64,000 nt of DNA from Volvariella volvacea V23 (lineage: Eukaryota > Basidiomycota > Agaricomycetes > Agaricales > Pluteaceae), in contig KB722739.1 of the NCBI GenBank assembly GCA_000349905.1, positions 1,252,762 to 1,316,761 of the forward strand, written 5' to 3'. This document shows, one piece after another, positions 1-12,705 of the stretch (position 1 is its first letter; each line of letters starts with the position of its first letter). The position numbers and the translations under genes are program-made. The notes beneath the pieces are model-generated. The model did no database searches, was not told the DNA's origin, and saw only the letters and a list, made by a program, of their open reading frames with translations.

Positions 1-1327
1 TTTATATAGCATGTCCCTTACCTTGTTTGTACGAAGCAGCGAACATACTACCAGCGACTGCAATGAGTCGCATAGCTACCGCTACATCGTCAAGAGATGA
101 ACACTCTGTAGCATTGCACTGCATCAGCCAGTACTCGAGCAAGTGCACAAATATGCCTGTGGCCGGTTGGCCAATCCTACACTGATACTGATAGCATCAG
201 GATCCACTTTCAAGCTCGCGGATTTAAGCAACCACCCGTGCGCTAGACGCTTTACATTGCTCAAAGGTAGCGGGGTAGAACAAAACTACACCTTTATTCT
301 ATGATCTCAGATCCTCAAATCCCAGGTGAGAACCTGTGTGCTCCTCGGAGCCATGGGAGTCGTCATCATCAGCCCTGCAAGTGATGCTGATGGAATGCTG
401 ACTTCCACCGCGTAACCGCCCACTCGAACGACTGCTTCTGGATAGGTCAACGAAGAATGCACAAACAAGTCCGTTGTGTTTGGAGTAATCTTGTAGGGAA
501 ATAGAGATAATCATGTCTTATGGCCAGCGCTAGTGTCATCACGAAGCATTTAGACGTCATACAGAACATCGAGGAATGGGGCCTCGAGCCTTATCGATAC
601 TGTATCACCCCCGGCGAGAGAGGCGCACACAGGGCCAGGGCTATTGCCTACGGCAAACTTAGTCCCCGCCGGCGCTCTCGCCCATAATGATCATTGACCC
701 GTGCAGCATGCTTGCCCACAATGAAGCGGGGAATCCAGGTGGAACAAGGATCACAAGCAGTGAATCAGTATCGCACTGATCCTGAAGGACGTCCCAACAA
801 TAACGCTTTCTTTCTTTTTGCACCCTGAAATGGAGAAATTTTAGCTGCCGTAGGCATCTTCAAGGACCTGAAAGGGACAGTCCCTAGACCGATCACAACA
901 GGATGTCTAGACAGCAGATCAGCTCCTACTTTGACATGATCCTAAAGGATGGTGAGCTAGCTAGTGGGAGTAGAGTGTAACCCCCATTATATCCGGCGGA
1001 TGCTCCTTGGGTACCTCACAGGGGTTGGGAGTTAAGAATGGTATCGCAATAAACTTTAATGCTTCAAGACGATAAGAGCTTGAGAAGACCACTTTTACTT
1101 ACAAAGGCTAATAACCTAGATACACAATCGTGCGACGATAATCCGATGCGGTGGATTGCACTTAGGGTACTTAATCCCATGGTGAAAAATTTCACAGGCA
1201 CAGTTGGGGAAATTTTCCACGTCAATCAACCTCCTATACGCATATGCATGGATATTTTGCAACGTGTAGCATACATACAAATGGTGAAAAAAGAATTGCG
1301 TGCAAAGGGAGGTCGGAGAAAAGGCCT
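1..1327. other. Left-end region without a supportable gene
   Basis: No open frame here continues into a recognisable protein on either strand. The short frames present (for example on the minus strand near 299-514) have no family resemblance and no neighbouring exon that would extend them. The right end must contain the 3' untranslated region of the minus-strand RPS15 gene that ends at 1328. The base composition is unremarkable and I see no terminal inverted repeats or tandem arrays. Confidence 0.5.
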
Positions 1328-2198
1328 TTACTTGAGCGGAATGCTGGAAATAAGTCAGACGCAAGGCCTTCGCGATCCAAATAAATAACACGCACAATCG
1401 GGATGCTGCAGGCCACCAGGAAGCGCCCGATCAGTCGCTATCGTCATCTGTATAATTAAGTACTTACAGTGGGTGGCACCAATCTATTGATTACAGGAGA
1501 ACCGTCAGGAGAAAGAAAAATAGGATCGACGTGTTAGGCAAACTTACACCCGGCCGACCGTGTTTAACGGGCTTGTATGATACCGAGAATTCACCAAGGT
1601 AGTGACCAGTCATCTCGGGTTTGATTTCAACGGAGTTGAAAGTCTGAATGAGTATGACAAGAGACGACTTCAGGAGAAACACAAGCTCTGCTTTGGCCGA
1701 ACTTACCTTTCCATTGTAAATGCCGATAACACTCCCAATCATCTCTGGCACAACAATCATATCACGAAGGTGTGTTTTAACAACAGCAGGCTTCTCGTTA
1801 GGGGGAGCCTCCTTCTTTGCCTTCCTCAGCTTTTTAATCAACCCCAATGGACGGCGTTTCAGGCCACGCTGGAACTTTCTACGTGCACGGGCGTGTACCA
1901 ACTGGTAAGAGGATCGGTAAGAGGTCAAAACTGTATGAAAATGGCCTTCATCTCACTTCCATAAACTGACAGCAAAATAATGAGATAACATCCGCGCAAG
2001 GATATGCAATGCTCATTTACCTCTTCATTGCTCAAATCCAGCAGTTTATCGAGCTCGATTCCACGGTAGGAGAAGGTGCGGAATGTTCGCTTTTTCTTGA
2101 GGTCAGCGGCGTATTGAGGGTCTGTAACGCTAGCATCGGCCTTCAATATATTAATTATTGTCAATGCATCTCTGTTCGCATCCTAGTTGACGTACCAT
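1328..2198 (-). CDS. RPS15: 40S ribosomal protein S15 (uS19)
   Basis: Structural protein of the small ribosomal subunit head (uS19 family), cytosolic. The reconstructed protein is 154 residues, normal for the eukaryotic family. Eight coding exons are read on the minus strand: 2196-2198 (the ATG alone), 2021-2140, 1957-1965 (9 nt, residues FME), 1707-1901, 1548-1643, 1468-1483 (16 nt), 1396-1405 (10 nt) and 1328-1343 (final residues IPLK and stop). Every junction is GT-AG and the phases join without a break. The conserved blocks [18 protein letters not shown]-like [31 protein letters not shown] and the C-terminal ATHSSRFIPLK are all present, the last only when the three tiny 3' exons are spliced. 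The gene runs head-to-head with ribosomal P2. Identity is certain; the microexons are inferred from perfect fit to the conserved family sequence. Confidence 0.95.
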
Positions 2199-2484
2199 GG
2201 TAGTATAGCGTCGGTGTCGATTTGGGGCCAGCTAGTTCTTCGGATGCCAGATTGGTCAGAAACTGTGGCTGGCCGTGGAAATTGTTCACGTGATACTGTA
2301 TAGTTCAACGCCAGGAAACTTGCGGCATACAGCCAATATACGCAACAAAATCAAGGGCCAGTAACGCCTTTATATCGTCTTTGACGGTCTCGACGACTTT
2401 TGCGCAGCTTTCAGACTTATCAAGAACAACAAAAGTATGTCATCTCTGGGCTCTTAGTCCAGCAAATGCCTCATGATTGCTCAG
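2199..2484. promoter_or_regulatory. Bidirectional promoter of the RPS15/P2 pair
   Basis: These 286 bp separate the start codons of two divergently transcribed ribosomal protein genes and must hold both promoters and both 5' leaders. On the P2 side a likely leader intron ends in tcag directly before the ATG at 2485, with a candidate donor gtatgt near 2435. Pyrimidine-rich stretches occur around 2370-2420. I cannot name a transcription factor site with confidence. Confidence 0.6.
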
Positions 2485-3003
2485 ATGCGCCACATCGCTG
2501 CTTATCTTCTTCTTCAACTGGGTGGCAACAGCAGCCCATCTGCTGCAGATATAAAGAAGGTGTTGGGTTCGGTTGGAATTGAGGCAGATGACGAGAGATT
2601 AGACAAGTTGATTTCCGAGCTGGAAGGAAAGGACATTGCAGCTGTACGTGAAACTTGACAACACTTGCCAGAATGGCCTCTGTCTCATAGATCTTATTCC
2701 AGCTAATTGCAGAGGGCTCTGGCAAGCTTGCATCAGTAAGTTATACAATGATAAGATACTACGTGAAGACAACAAAAGTAATTATTTGGACACACAGGTT
2801 CCATCTGGTGGAGGAGCCGTTGCAGCAGCAACACCTGCTGCCGACGGCGGAGGCGCAGCGCCAGCAGCCGCAAAGGAAGAAGAGAAGAAGGAAGAACCCA
2901 AGGTGAGTAAAAATGGGGATGCGGAGAGTTATGATATTAAGATTGATGTCACCGAGTACAGGAGGAATCGGACGAGGACATGGGCTTCGGTTTGTTCGAC
3001 TGA
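2485..3003 (+). CDS. RPP2: 60S acidic ribosomal protein P2
   Basis: Acidic stalk protein P2 of the large subunit, which helps recruit translation GTPases. Four exons: 2485-2643, 2703-2735 (33 nt), 2798-2902 and 2962-3003, all GT-AG, giving 112 residues, the normal size. The N-terminal dimerisation domain begins [14 protein letters not shown] and contains [20 protein letters not shown]. It is followed by an Ala/Gly-rich hinge, a charged EEEKKEE stretch and the diagnostic stalk C-terminus [11 protein letters not shown]. The start at 2485 is chosen because it directly follows an intron acceptor and matches the family N-terminus; an upstream in-frame ATG at 2473 lies inside that presumed leader intron. 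P2 rather than P1 is supported by the N-terminal sequence. Confidence 0.95.
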
Positions 3004-3504
3004 TTGCCGAAAAGGGAGAAGGGTGTTGTGGGCTACACTACTGTTCTGTCCTATTGCTCACTTATATATCGCTTTGCATACGGTAGTGAGAGGCAGTGAG
3101 GATGATGGCGGCATGTGTGTGGAACGTGGGGCTGAGGAGTGGAAGTTGATGATTTGTACACGAACTGCCTGCGCGGCTTGCACCATATCCCCTGTAGTCA
3201 AGACACTGCAATTGTACGATGGATTATGCAATTGTGGGTTGCCGGCGGAGACAGAGTGGACATGACAGCTGAGATTGCAATGGGCTCGGCCGGGTAGGGG
3301 CAGGCGGCCGAGTGCCGCGGGTTTGTGGAGTGTGAGAATATGCCGGCGGACCGATGTTGTTATTTGTTGTGACAATATCTAGATAGGGAAGTCGGCTATG
3401 ACCGATGCTTCTGTTGGGTTGACCTGCAATTGGGGGCCTTGCCTGCATGTTTTGACACCCCTTAAGCCTCCAAACCACCTACCTTTCCTTCCTGTCCTCC
3501 CTCC
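3004..3504. other. Intergenic region between P2 and the zinc-cluster factor
   Basis: This stretch holds the P2 3' untranslated region and the promoter/leader of the downstream transcription factor. Overlapping frames here have no family resemblance. No repeat or regulatory motif stands out. Confidence 0.4.
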
Positions 3505-6500
3505 ATGTCCACCGTCCTCCACAATCCCCCCTTCCCCATGAACCACGACATCCACGACGATTCCAAGGACAATATCGCAAACTCGGCCTTCACAAAGGGG
3601 CCCAAGCGGAAACGTCTCGCAAAGGTTCTCCCCGTCCTTTTTTTGCCCTCTCACAGACGCCAACCCCCAGCTCTGCTTCTTTTCTAGGCTTGCGATGCTT
3701 GCCACAAAAGCAAACGGCGTTGTGACGGTACTGGTATGTTTTCCCTTCTGCCCGCTCCTCAGCCCCACCAGATACTCAACTGCGATCATCACCATGCCAT
3801 CAACCAGCTCCTTGCAGTAACTGGTGAGTCCAATCTACATTAATCGCCTTCTCGTCAAGGGCGCATATTTAATCGATACAAACTACGGCTATTCCTAGTT
3901 ATTATGCCTCAAAATCATGTACATACACCGACGCCTCCGGTCGCCCTGTCCCCGCACCTCGCGCCTTTGAACGCTCAGACCCTCAGTCATCCCTCACCGA
4001 TCATGGTCCCCTTTCTCGTCAACCGCCTCATGTACCTCAATCCTCGATGTCGTCTGGAGTTGGTCCCATACCCTATGGCCACCCTACAGCACCCGCCCAT
4101 CACCACGTGCAAACCAACACCTATCCCAAGCCTGTTAATCCCGACCTAAGCGAAGACGAATCAAAGCAACGAAGAAAGCGCCAGAGAGGGGAATCTGGTC
4201 AAGCAATTCCTGTAGCCGTCTCGGAAGATCGAAGCCTCGATGGACCCATTGGGGGAGTTACCATGGATCGTCCTGCACCAGTTGAGCTGGACCATGCACT
4301 AACCAATGAACTGACCAATCGTAAGGTTACTTTTAATTACAGATGTTCTAATGCTACAACTTCTTTCACTTGTAGTCTTTTTTACCCACTGTCACCCAGC
4401 CCGTGCCATCATCCATAAGCCGACCTTTACCGCCGCACTTTCCCACAACAGGGTCCCTCTATTCTTGTTACACGCTGTGTGTGCCCTTGCGGCTCCTCTA
4501 TCGAAGCATCCCAAGATTCGCACAACACCGGCACGCTTTGCGGGGAAGCCATTCGCCCAGGAAGCGCTTGTACTAATGTTCGATGGAGCTGGACGACTGG
4601 TCTGCAAGAAGGATCTAGCCAGCGCACAGGCGTTGTGCTTGTTGCAAATCTACAACCTGCTCACTAAGGACGAGAACATGATGTGGAACTCTCGCTATCA
4701 TGGTATTAATTCACCCACAATTCCTTGTATCGTTGGTGCTAACTTGCGCACTAGATCTGGCAATCCACATCGTTGAGAGCCTTGGAGTGCATGTTCCCGA
4801 GCACCCGACCCTCACCCCCATGCCATCCCCCGAGTTTATTCAGGCTGCCATTGAACGGGAATGCATCCGCCGCATCTTCTGGCTCATACACCTTATGGAC
4901 GTATTGGCTAGCATCTATTTCAAGAAGCCGATATCGGTCACCGAGGATGATCTAAAATTGCGACTACCTGTTGACGAAAGTAGTTTTGAATTGGCCGTCC
5001 ATTCAACGTTGCCTGGTGAGTTCTCTCCCCCACTGTATGGCCCCGCCACTAGCTTACGCGTAATTCGAAGAATATTTACACTTGCCCCCCGTACGAACTC
5101 AGTACGCTTCTGAGTTTGGTCACCTAATAAGGGTGCTTCGTGTGTATGCTAAGGTAGAGTATGCATTAGTGGAATTGAACGGTAAGCGACACCATTGCCT
5201 GTGCTCATATAAACAAAACTGACAATTTCCTAGATCCCGAGGCAACAATAAATCCTGTTGCCATTCTAGGCGACGGTGAAAGGCAAATAGAGGTACTGTT
5301 CACAGGCAATATGTCTTTGCACATCTCATCGTTTGCGATAGACATGGGCTAAATCCTTACCCGAGCACCTTCGCTTCTCGGAGAGTAGCCTCTCGTATCA
5401 GCAAAGCATGTTTGAGACAAGTTCCAACACAGGTGCTTGGTGCTATTGCTTCATGCACGTCCTCCACGCATCCTGCGTCTTGGCGCTGAACCAGGTAGGC
5501 GAATTTTGTACACTATCCTTGCGCACGGCTTATGTACATGGATAGGGATGGTATCGCTTGCAACATCGTTCTGGGGACATACCTCAATGGGCAGCAAATA
5601 TGTTAGATCAGGTCCTCACCATGCTCGGAGATCGTGCAAAGAACAGCATTTTGAGTATGTGCTCCCTATCTGTTGTAAGAAATTAGCTGATGATGGTCGT
5701 AGTGGGCTCTGCAGTCTGGGTACGATCATTTCTCTAGTACATGCTCAGAGCTCTAACATCCTTTAACAGTCATTGGTAAAGTATTGTAAGAGAGATGATG
5801 AGCAGATGCGCCAATGGGCAAAGGAATACCAAGACTTCTGGGGGACGAAGATGGCTCAAATTGCTGCATCTGAGCGCCGGTCTCAACCCTCTCCTCCCCT
5901 CCCTTCCATCCAGCCGCCTTCGTTGCAACGGCAGCCGCTATCGCTTCCGCCACCGCCACAACAACCATCTGCGCACCGCCGGTCAAGCGAGGGACGACCT
6001 TATGGAAGCACCTCCAGCAATCCTTCTGTTGCTGTCTCACGGCCCCAGCACGGTGGTGACGTTTCTTACGGCTCTCACAGGAGGTCTCCGGGTTCGCCTA
6101 CGGGCCAGCTGCTTGAAATCCGATCGCAGAATGCAAATGGACAACACTCTGGAAGTGCCAATGGGACTTACAATTCAATTGCAAATAATAACTCCGTCCT
6201 GCGGCACAATCCCATTGCGACATCACAGCACCTCTTGGAAAGGGATCGAGAGAGGGACGGTGAGATGCGGGGGCCTGGACCCATGACGGGCACTGCGACG
6301 AGTTCAGGGTCAGCCTTGGGGTTGAGTCATGGTGTGAATGAGATCGCACGGGACAAGGAGGTAAGATCCATGATCTCACTTATGGATTGGTCCGGGTATA
6401 TTGACTCCGCCCATCAGAGCCAAACCAGTGGACTCCTTGGAAGCAGCAATCCACAACAGCAAACACTCCCCTCTCTCAAATCAAGTGGATTACTCGAATG

Positions 6501-6648
6501 GCAACGCTCACCGAGAAGGGCATCCCCTGTACCTGCACTGTCGCAACCTCCAAGTCTTCATACGCCCAGTCACTATGACGCGGAGTCAGCTAGGCCGGCA
6601 GCTGGTATGCCAGTTGGATTGCCTTGGCTCGCAAACGAAACGAGATGA
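3505..6648 (+). CDS. Zn(II)2Cys6 fungal transcription factor
   Basis: DNA-binding regulator of the fungal zinc binuclear cluster family; target genes unknown. The first exons are 3505-3624, 3688-3733, 3808-3823 (16 nt), 3899-4320, 4376-4702 and 4755-5015, followed by several short exons to about 5790 and a long last exon ending at 6648. A basic KGPKRKRLAK stretch precedes the zinc cluster. The cluster has the exact spacing CX2CX6CX5CX2CX6C, beginning CDACHKSKRRCDG, and only appears after splicing the 16-nt exon that carries part of the second half (PCSNC). The middle matches the Fungal_trans regulatory domain, including IHKPTF, the acidic/hydrophobic ALVLMFDGA region and RECIRRIFWLIHLMD. The C-terminal third is low-complexity Ser/Pro/Gln-rich, probably activating. 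The final exon could hide a further intron near 6361 but reads through without one. Confidence 0.9.
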
Positions 6649-7706
6649 CATACGCTTGTGCCCCATTCGGGGTTTTTGCGTATCTTGCTTGCGCCCCCTG
6701 ATCCTTTGCGGCTTTGCCGCGGGCATAGTGGTGACCTGTCCTCTTCTGCTGAGTGTCATCAGCCATAAATGGTACTCTGGGCTGGTTTTTGATTCATCAC
6801 AGCTTCTTTTGGTCCTTTTGATTTGTCTCCGCCTCTTTCTATCACCCAGCCCTGTGCCAGATTGAACATCAACTATTTTATGTGTTCAATCGGATGACTG
6901 TCACGCGAAGCCCTCTTTTTTTTGCCACCTAATAGATTTTGTGGTATGTGCATGTACCGGTTTTCTCCTTTCCGCGCCCGATACCATTGCTCCATACCCG
7001 TTACCTAGTTATACAACCTACCTAAATGTTACTTTAGTTATGTCTTGCTTCAGAATATTTGTGCTGTGTACGTGTAGTGTGTGATTTCGACCTTACCTCG
7101 ACTTTTTACTTATGCTATCCGATTTTCACGTATGAAAGATAATGGACGGACCCTGCTGTGTTTTACGTTGGTACCCTCGCAGTCACTGTCATGTCACGCA
7201 ACAGATCTGGGATCTTATGGATTGATATGGAGGCATGCAGAAGTTGGGGAAGAGAATAGTTTCCATCCGAGCACACTCAATACAGCCATTCACAACGTCA
7301 CCAAGGCACACGCAACCGAGTTTGAACCCATTGTTCTCGCCTTGGGCATCGGGGGCGAAGAGATTCCTTCATGAAGGACCACAAGCACGACACAAACGCC
7401 CCTGTCGAGTCGGCAGTAGCGACGTCGACCGCTGGTGCACAATGAGCGTCCCGCTTCATGTTCCTGATCGCGCCGGCGGTACCGCCGAGCCTAAATGGGC
7501 ACACATTGCTCAGCCTGGCAAAGTGAGCTATTTTGAGACTCGAGCTCGGTTGTACTAAAGACCATAGTTGCATTGGCCATTGGCCGAGACGCCTCTCAGC
7601 TCATAGCAAACCCAAGCTAGTTATAAGACAACTATGCGCGTCAAGCCCATAGTTAATAAGAGCATATAATGTAGGATGACCAAGAACCATAAATACATCG
7701 CGAAGT
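6649..7706. other. Intergenic region after the transcription factor
   Basis: About 1 kb with the 3' ends of two convergent genes (the zinc-cluster factor and VMA10). T-rich sequence at 6800-7000 looks like untranslated or spacer sequence. Frames at 7081-7374 and 7235-7558 have no recognisable family and no intron-connected partners, so I do not call them genes. Confidence 0.4.
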
Positions 7707-8248
7707 CTATGCCTCAAGCTTCTTGAGATTACGGTGTAGTTGGGGCTCCACGAGCACAACACGATCAAGGAGCTTCTTTACCACAGCGTCCCTGTTCTTG
7801 TCATATTGAGCTGTGATATTCGCCAATTTACCATCAGTCTCAGCGTCAATGGCACTTTGAGCGCTGGACGTTGTTCCTTGGTGCTAAGGGCGAAAAGCGA
7901 GGCAAGTAAGCAATAAGCCTGGACTAAGGTTATAGACAAGCAATACACACCGAGGCCTCGAATGCACGGAATTCCTCCTTCTTGGTCTGCTTGTACTCTT
8001 CGATCTCCTTTGTTGCCTGCGCACGAGCGTCTTTGAGCTTTTGCACACGATCTGGATTGACGATAATCAAAATCACATCAGTGAAAGCTGTTGATGTAGG
8101 CTGTTGGATGAACGGACATTGGCGTGCCTGGTCCACAATCTTTTGGGCCTCTTTCTCGGCCTCAAGTAAGGTCTGAATCCCTTGAGAGTGTTGTGCAGCC
8201 TGAAAGAGTCGTTAATGACGAACAAAGCGATATCAATGGACATACCAT
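7707..8248 (-). CDS. VMA10: V-type proton ATPase subunit G
   Basis: Peripheral-stalk subunit G of the vacuolar H+-ATPase, pairing with subunit E to hold V1 to V0. Four exons on the minus strand: 8246-8248 (ATG alone), 8118-8199, 7951-8051 and 7707-7883, giving 120 residues, close to the usual 114-118. The N-terminal coiled-coil signature QGIQTLLEAEKEAQKIV is followed by QKLKDARAQATKEIEEYK and by the C-terminal LHRNLKKLEA end. Two oddities: the start codon is an exon by itself, followed at once by GTATGT, and the second intron begins with the weak donor GTCCGT while ending in a normal CAG. Identity is clear from the N-terminal block. It is head-to-head with symplekin. Confidence 0.93.
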
Positions 8249-8392
8249 GTCGTGTACAGTGCAGTAGTAGTGCAGTAGCCGTGGTGGCCAAGCTAGTAGG
8301 GAGGAGGAAATCACGTGACCATGAAACCCTAGGGTTGGGACCTCGCCACGGAACCTCGTCGCAGCTACCGTTGTGAACAGCGACAGGTGTTA
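8249..8392. promoter_or_regulatory. Bidirectional promoter of VMA10/PTA1
   Basis: Only 144 bp lie between the divergent start codons of VMA10 and the symplekin gene, so the core promoters must overlap. The sequence includes cacgtgacc at about 8313-8321, containing CACGTG, an E-box type site that many fungal bHLH factors can bind. Function is inferred from position only. Confidence 0.5.
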
Positions 8393-11300
8393 ATGGCGAG
8401 CGTACCAGCGGACCCACTTCATATACTGCAATCAGCGTTGGCAGCTCAGGCAAATTCTAAGGAGCAAGCCGATCTTCTCTCCACATTACGTGAATCACTG
8501 GAAAGCCATCCAGCGCCCATTCCTATCCTCGTCGGTACACTTGTTGGCATTATCGTGAATGCAGGAGATTCCTTGCTCAAGAGATGGGTCATTGATCTCT
8601 TACATTATGCCATATGTCGCTCTCCGTTGTCAGTGGAACAGCGAACACAGAGTTAGTGTTAAACTATATCCCATTTGAGGGTCTTGTGAGTTTTTAACCC
8701 GGAACTGGTCTTCTGCAGTGGCATCACAGTCATTGGACACGCTCGCGCAATTACTCGATGACCCAAACCCAGCCATCGTGAAGGTCGTTATTCAATGCCT
8801 AACGGGTGTTTACCCCTTGTTGTTCAGACTTCTGTGCGCTTCAAGTCCTTCATTCCTGATTCTACGCTAATTCCGTCTTAGTTGCACAAACCGGAGCAAC
8901 CCTGCTGCTTGGACAACTCTTTCGACCTGTAAAGCGCGCATATTGGAGATAGTATGGACACCAAATGTTGGGATGGGTATGAAGCTCTCAGCAGTGAAGT
9001 TCTTGCAGCGCGTTATTTTGGTGCAAATGCGAGGAATACCGGACCCAAGAGTATGTTGCACGTCTTCTATCAAACTTCTTTCGAACTCAATCGACTACGT
9101 CGTCCTCAGCTACAAAATAAAAATGATCCCAATATTGCCATGTGTCCTGCAGATCACCCCTTCATATCTGCACCAAAACTTGAAGCTGAGGGGCAGAAAT
9201 TGTTTGAAGCTACCATAACCCTACTTTACTCAAGCCAGTACGTGAACCCCTTCACTGAGATGACATCGCTTTACCTTTGGACACAGGAATATGGATATAT
9301 TATCAGCCTTGATTAATAGCTGGTCTAATCTTGTCAAATTGAGGCCTGCGATTGTTTCCTATGTTGTCTCCTCACTCAAGTCATGGACGCCTGCAGCTTT
9401 ATTAGGCTTATCTGCTTCTAGTATTAGGAGTGTTGAGAAGGCAATTCGAATATTGCTCACTCACATGTCTCGGTACGCTGTACTTTGCTTTTATTGATCC
9501 AAGTGACTCAGCCCTGCGAACAGAAATCCTGCTCTCTCCCAACATGCCGGGCAAATCAACGAAGCCCTAACTACACAAGCTGCGCGGATGGACAAGGCAG
9601 CGGCGGAGGAGAAAAAGCGTAAAGCTGCTGCTGCAGACAGCAGAAAGAGACCATTGTCGGCGGCAGCGGAACAACCCACAGACGCGAAGCGACCCAAGCT
9701 GGAACAAGACGGCACACAACCCGCACCATTCCTATCATCATTTGACTTCACGGCTCTACCCGCGGCACTCATTACAGAGTTGATCGTGGCAAACCTCGAT
9801 GCGTTCACTGAGGCAGCCTTGCTTGATCTCGTACAGGTCTACCGGCAAACACGGAACCTGTCAACGCCGACTCCTGCAACAGCAGCTTCCACATCACAAC
9901 CAGCACCCACATCAGCACCCCCTGTTGCACCTCAGCAAGAGAGTCAGACGCCAGAGCCCCAGCGCGCCCCTACACCCCCTGCAGCTGTCCCAACACCTGC
10001 AGTCAAAGATGAACCAGTTGATCCGCTACAAATGGATATCGACCAAGATGAAATTGAATATGAACCGGACAAATTGAATGAAGAGGTATGGGGATTGTTC
10101 ATATACCACTGCACATCTAACACAGCCCCCCCCCTTCATGGACAATAGTTATCCGGTGGTTCAGCAGCTGCGGAGGCGGAACTGGCTGGCGATGTCGATA
10201 CTATTACCACGGACCTCAAGTTGATCGACTTTAAATTACCACCGCCTAAGGAACTATCCGAAGATGAAAGATATCACCTGATAGGTGGTTCATTAAGTCG
10301 AATATGGGCTGGTGCTGAAGAATTGAAAGCCCATGAGATCTCACTACCAGAGGGATCACAACAAGTCGGGCAGTCAGCTACAGATATGTGGATGCTATTG
10401 ATAGTTAGGATGATTACACGCGTAGCGAAGCCACCACTACTGCCTTCGGATGAGGAGGACTTCTTTGAGAAGGAACAACCCTCTGACGAATTTTATGCAC
10501 GACAGGATCAACTACGACACACATTATGCAATTATATCATGGACGATTTTCCATCACGGTGCGCCTCGAGTTAAATGTTTATTTCTCCATTTTGATCGTC
10601 CCGCAGCGTACGGCTTGCAACAACGTGGATGAATGAGGAGTGGTACAATGACCAAATACGAGCTGGCGAAAAGGGTTGGGTACGTTTCATTGCAGGAAAT
10701 AGATCGGGCCGCTTATTGACGAAAGGAATAGCAACCCAACTACGAAACATGGCTAAACCAAATCGTCGCGTCGTACCAGACACTCTTCGATGGCAAGGAT
10801 AGGACGTTCTCTCGTTTCTTGCTTGATCTACCTACCATACCTTCTGATGTCCTTGGACTCCTGAGAGAGCTCTGCATCGACTCTACCAGGTAAAACCCCT
10901 TGATCCGTGTCCCGGGAGGCTATCAACTCATCATTGTTTCACAGTTCTGATAGAATGCAAGTCGGATTCACGACACTTCGCGGCCTCGTAATACAAAGGC
11001 CATCACTACGTGCCGATGCGTTAACCGTTTTATTGGAACTGACGACACACCCGGGTAAGATGCACGTTACAACCCATACAAAGGTAACTAAGTTGCGTAT
11101 TGTTACAGAAAAAAAAACACGCATGGCTGCGATCAATACTGTTAAGCTATGGGTACCACATACTCAACCCATGAGTTCAACAATACAGGAGTTCGCCTTG
11201 CAGATGTTGCGAAAACTGCAATTGCGGCCACAGTTGACCAATGACTCCGTGACTCCCACCCCTAGAAGGGAAAGCCAGAGTGTCGCTGTAGATTCTTTGG

Positions 11301-12705
11301 AGACACAAGCAGAGACAGCGAGTGACCACGCAATGGAGGTGCAACCCCAAGATGAGAAGATGGAGGATGCCAAAGTACTTACAGAAAGGACTCAAGAAGA
11401 CCTAGTACATACACCATACCTTCCCGAGCGGATTGAACTTCCGGCGCAAAAGTCTCAAGTACTGCAGCACGTCGAACTCCTGTTCGCACTATCGGTTAAG
11501 GTGCCTACATTTTTGGATGAGTAAGCCACTTTCCTTTCTAACCCGTTGCGATTAATGCTAATGAACGCCAAGGATATTTGCTGCGTATGGACAAATGGAT
11601 ACTACTGTGCAAGAGGCCATTCAAGACCTCATCACTGCGCTTATCCGGTCGCTCGGCCAAAACCATGGCAAGTTATTGACCTTGCTGAGAACCTTCCCGC
11701 CGGGTGCCGAGTCATTAGCGCTACGCGTATTGACTATCTTTACTGAGAGTGGTCGACCAAGTACACAACTTGTCGCGCTCATTAAAGCACTGGTAAATGA
11801 ACGGGATTTGGATGCTCGGTTCCTGATTCCTATTATTGGAGAGATGGATAAGGTAAAGTTCAGTCTCTTAGGCACCAGTTCAGTTGATATTGAACGCATG
11901 TCCGTGTCCAATTTGAAAATTTCCAAATCCAGGCTGATATCATGCGGCACCTACCCCGCATTGTTTCCATGTTGAACAATCAACCCGAGCCGAAAAATCT
12001 TGTCCGTCAGGTATTCAGTACGATCGTTGCGCCACCCCCACATAGCTTCGGGACTGTCAGTTCGAATCAGCCCCGCGTTCAGCAAAGCGAGGTGTTGACA
12101 CCTCAAGAGTTGATGGTTCTCCTCCACGAGAAGGAGAGAGAGATTGGACTGAAAAGTACCATCGAGGGTAAGCAACTTCCCAGTATGAATTGGGTACCAG
12201 TTCTGATGTTTCGTTTCTTTAGCGATTAATATTTGTCTGTCGATGACGGACGTGTTCCGCGCAGAAGTGCTCGGTGCGGTTATGCAACAAATATTAGACG
12301 AACCGGTGCTGCCAACGTTATTCCTTCGGACGGTAAGGGTCTTCGGGATACTCTTGTTCGGGTCCGCCAACACCAACACCTATATAGGTCATACAGATCG
12401 TGACGACGTACAAGACGCACCTGGGCTTCGTTACATCCACCTTACTCGCCAGACTTATTACAAAGAAGATCTGGACTAATCCACAGTTGTGGGAAGGGTT
12501 TATTCTCTGCGCCAAGGCCACTGCCCCGGCGAGCTTCGGTGCACTACTGCAACTGCCCAATCAACAACTAAAAGAACTCGTGGACAAGCAGCCCAGTCTC
12601 AAAGTGTCGCTCCGAGAGTATATCAGCAATAATAAGAAGTCGGCCAACAAGGCTCGACAGCAGACTCTGTTGGAGATCATTGGGGAACCACCAGAGCAGC
12701 AGTGA
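8393..12705 (+). CDS. PTA1: Symplekin/Pta1, pre-mRNA cleavage and polyadenylation scaffold
   Basis: Scaffold of the nuclear cleavage and polyadenylation factor. The ATG at 8393 is chosen; the longer frame starting at 8387 begins with GTG. The gene is split by more than ten short introns (first exon 8393-8651, second starting at 8719, third at 8882). The N-terminal HEAT-like part (DUF3453 of symplekin) runs to about 9480 and includes LAQLLDDPNPAIVKVVIQC and SNPAAWTTLSTCKARILEIV. A charged linker follows at 9588-10100, with EEKKRKAAAADSRKRPL and a Pro/Thr-rich segment. The C-terminal symplekin domain (about 11560-12705) contains GFVTSTLLARLITKKIW and LPNQQLKELV near the end. The domain order and total length fit basidiomycete symplekins. 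Exact internal exon borders were not all resolved. Confidence 0.87.
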
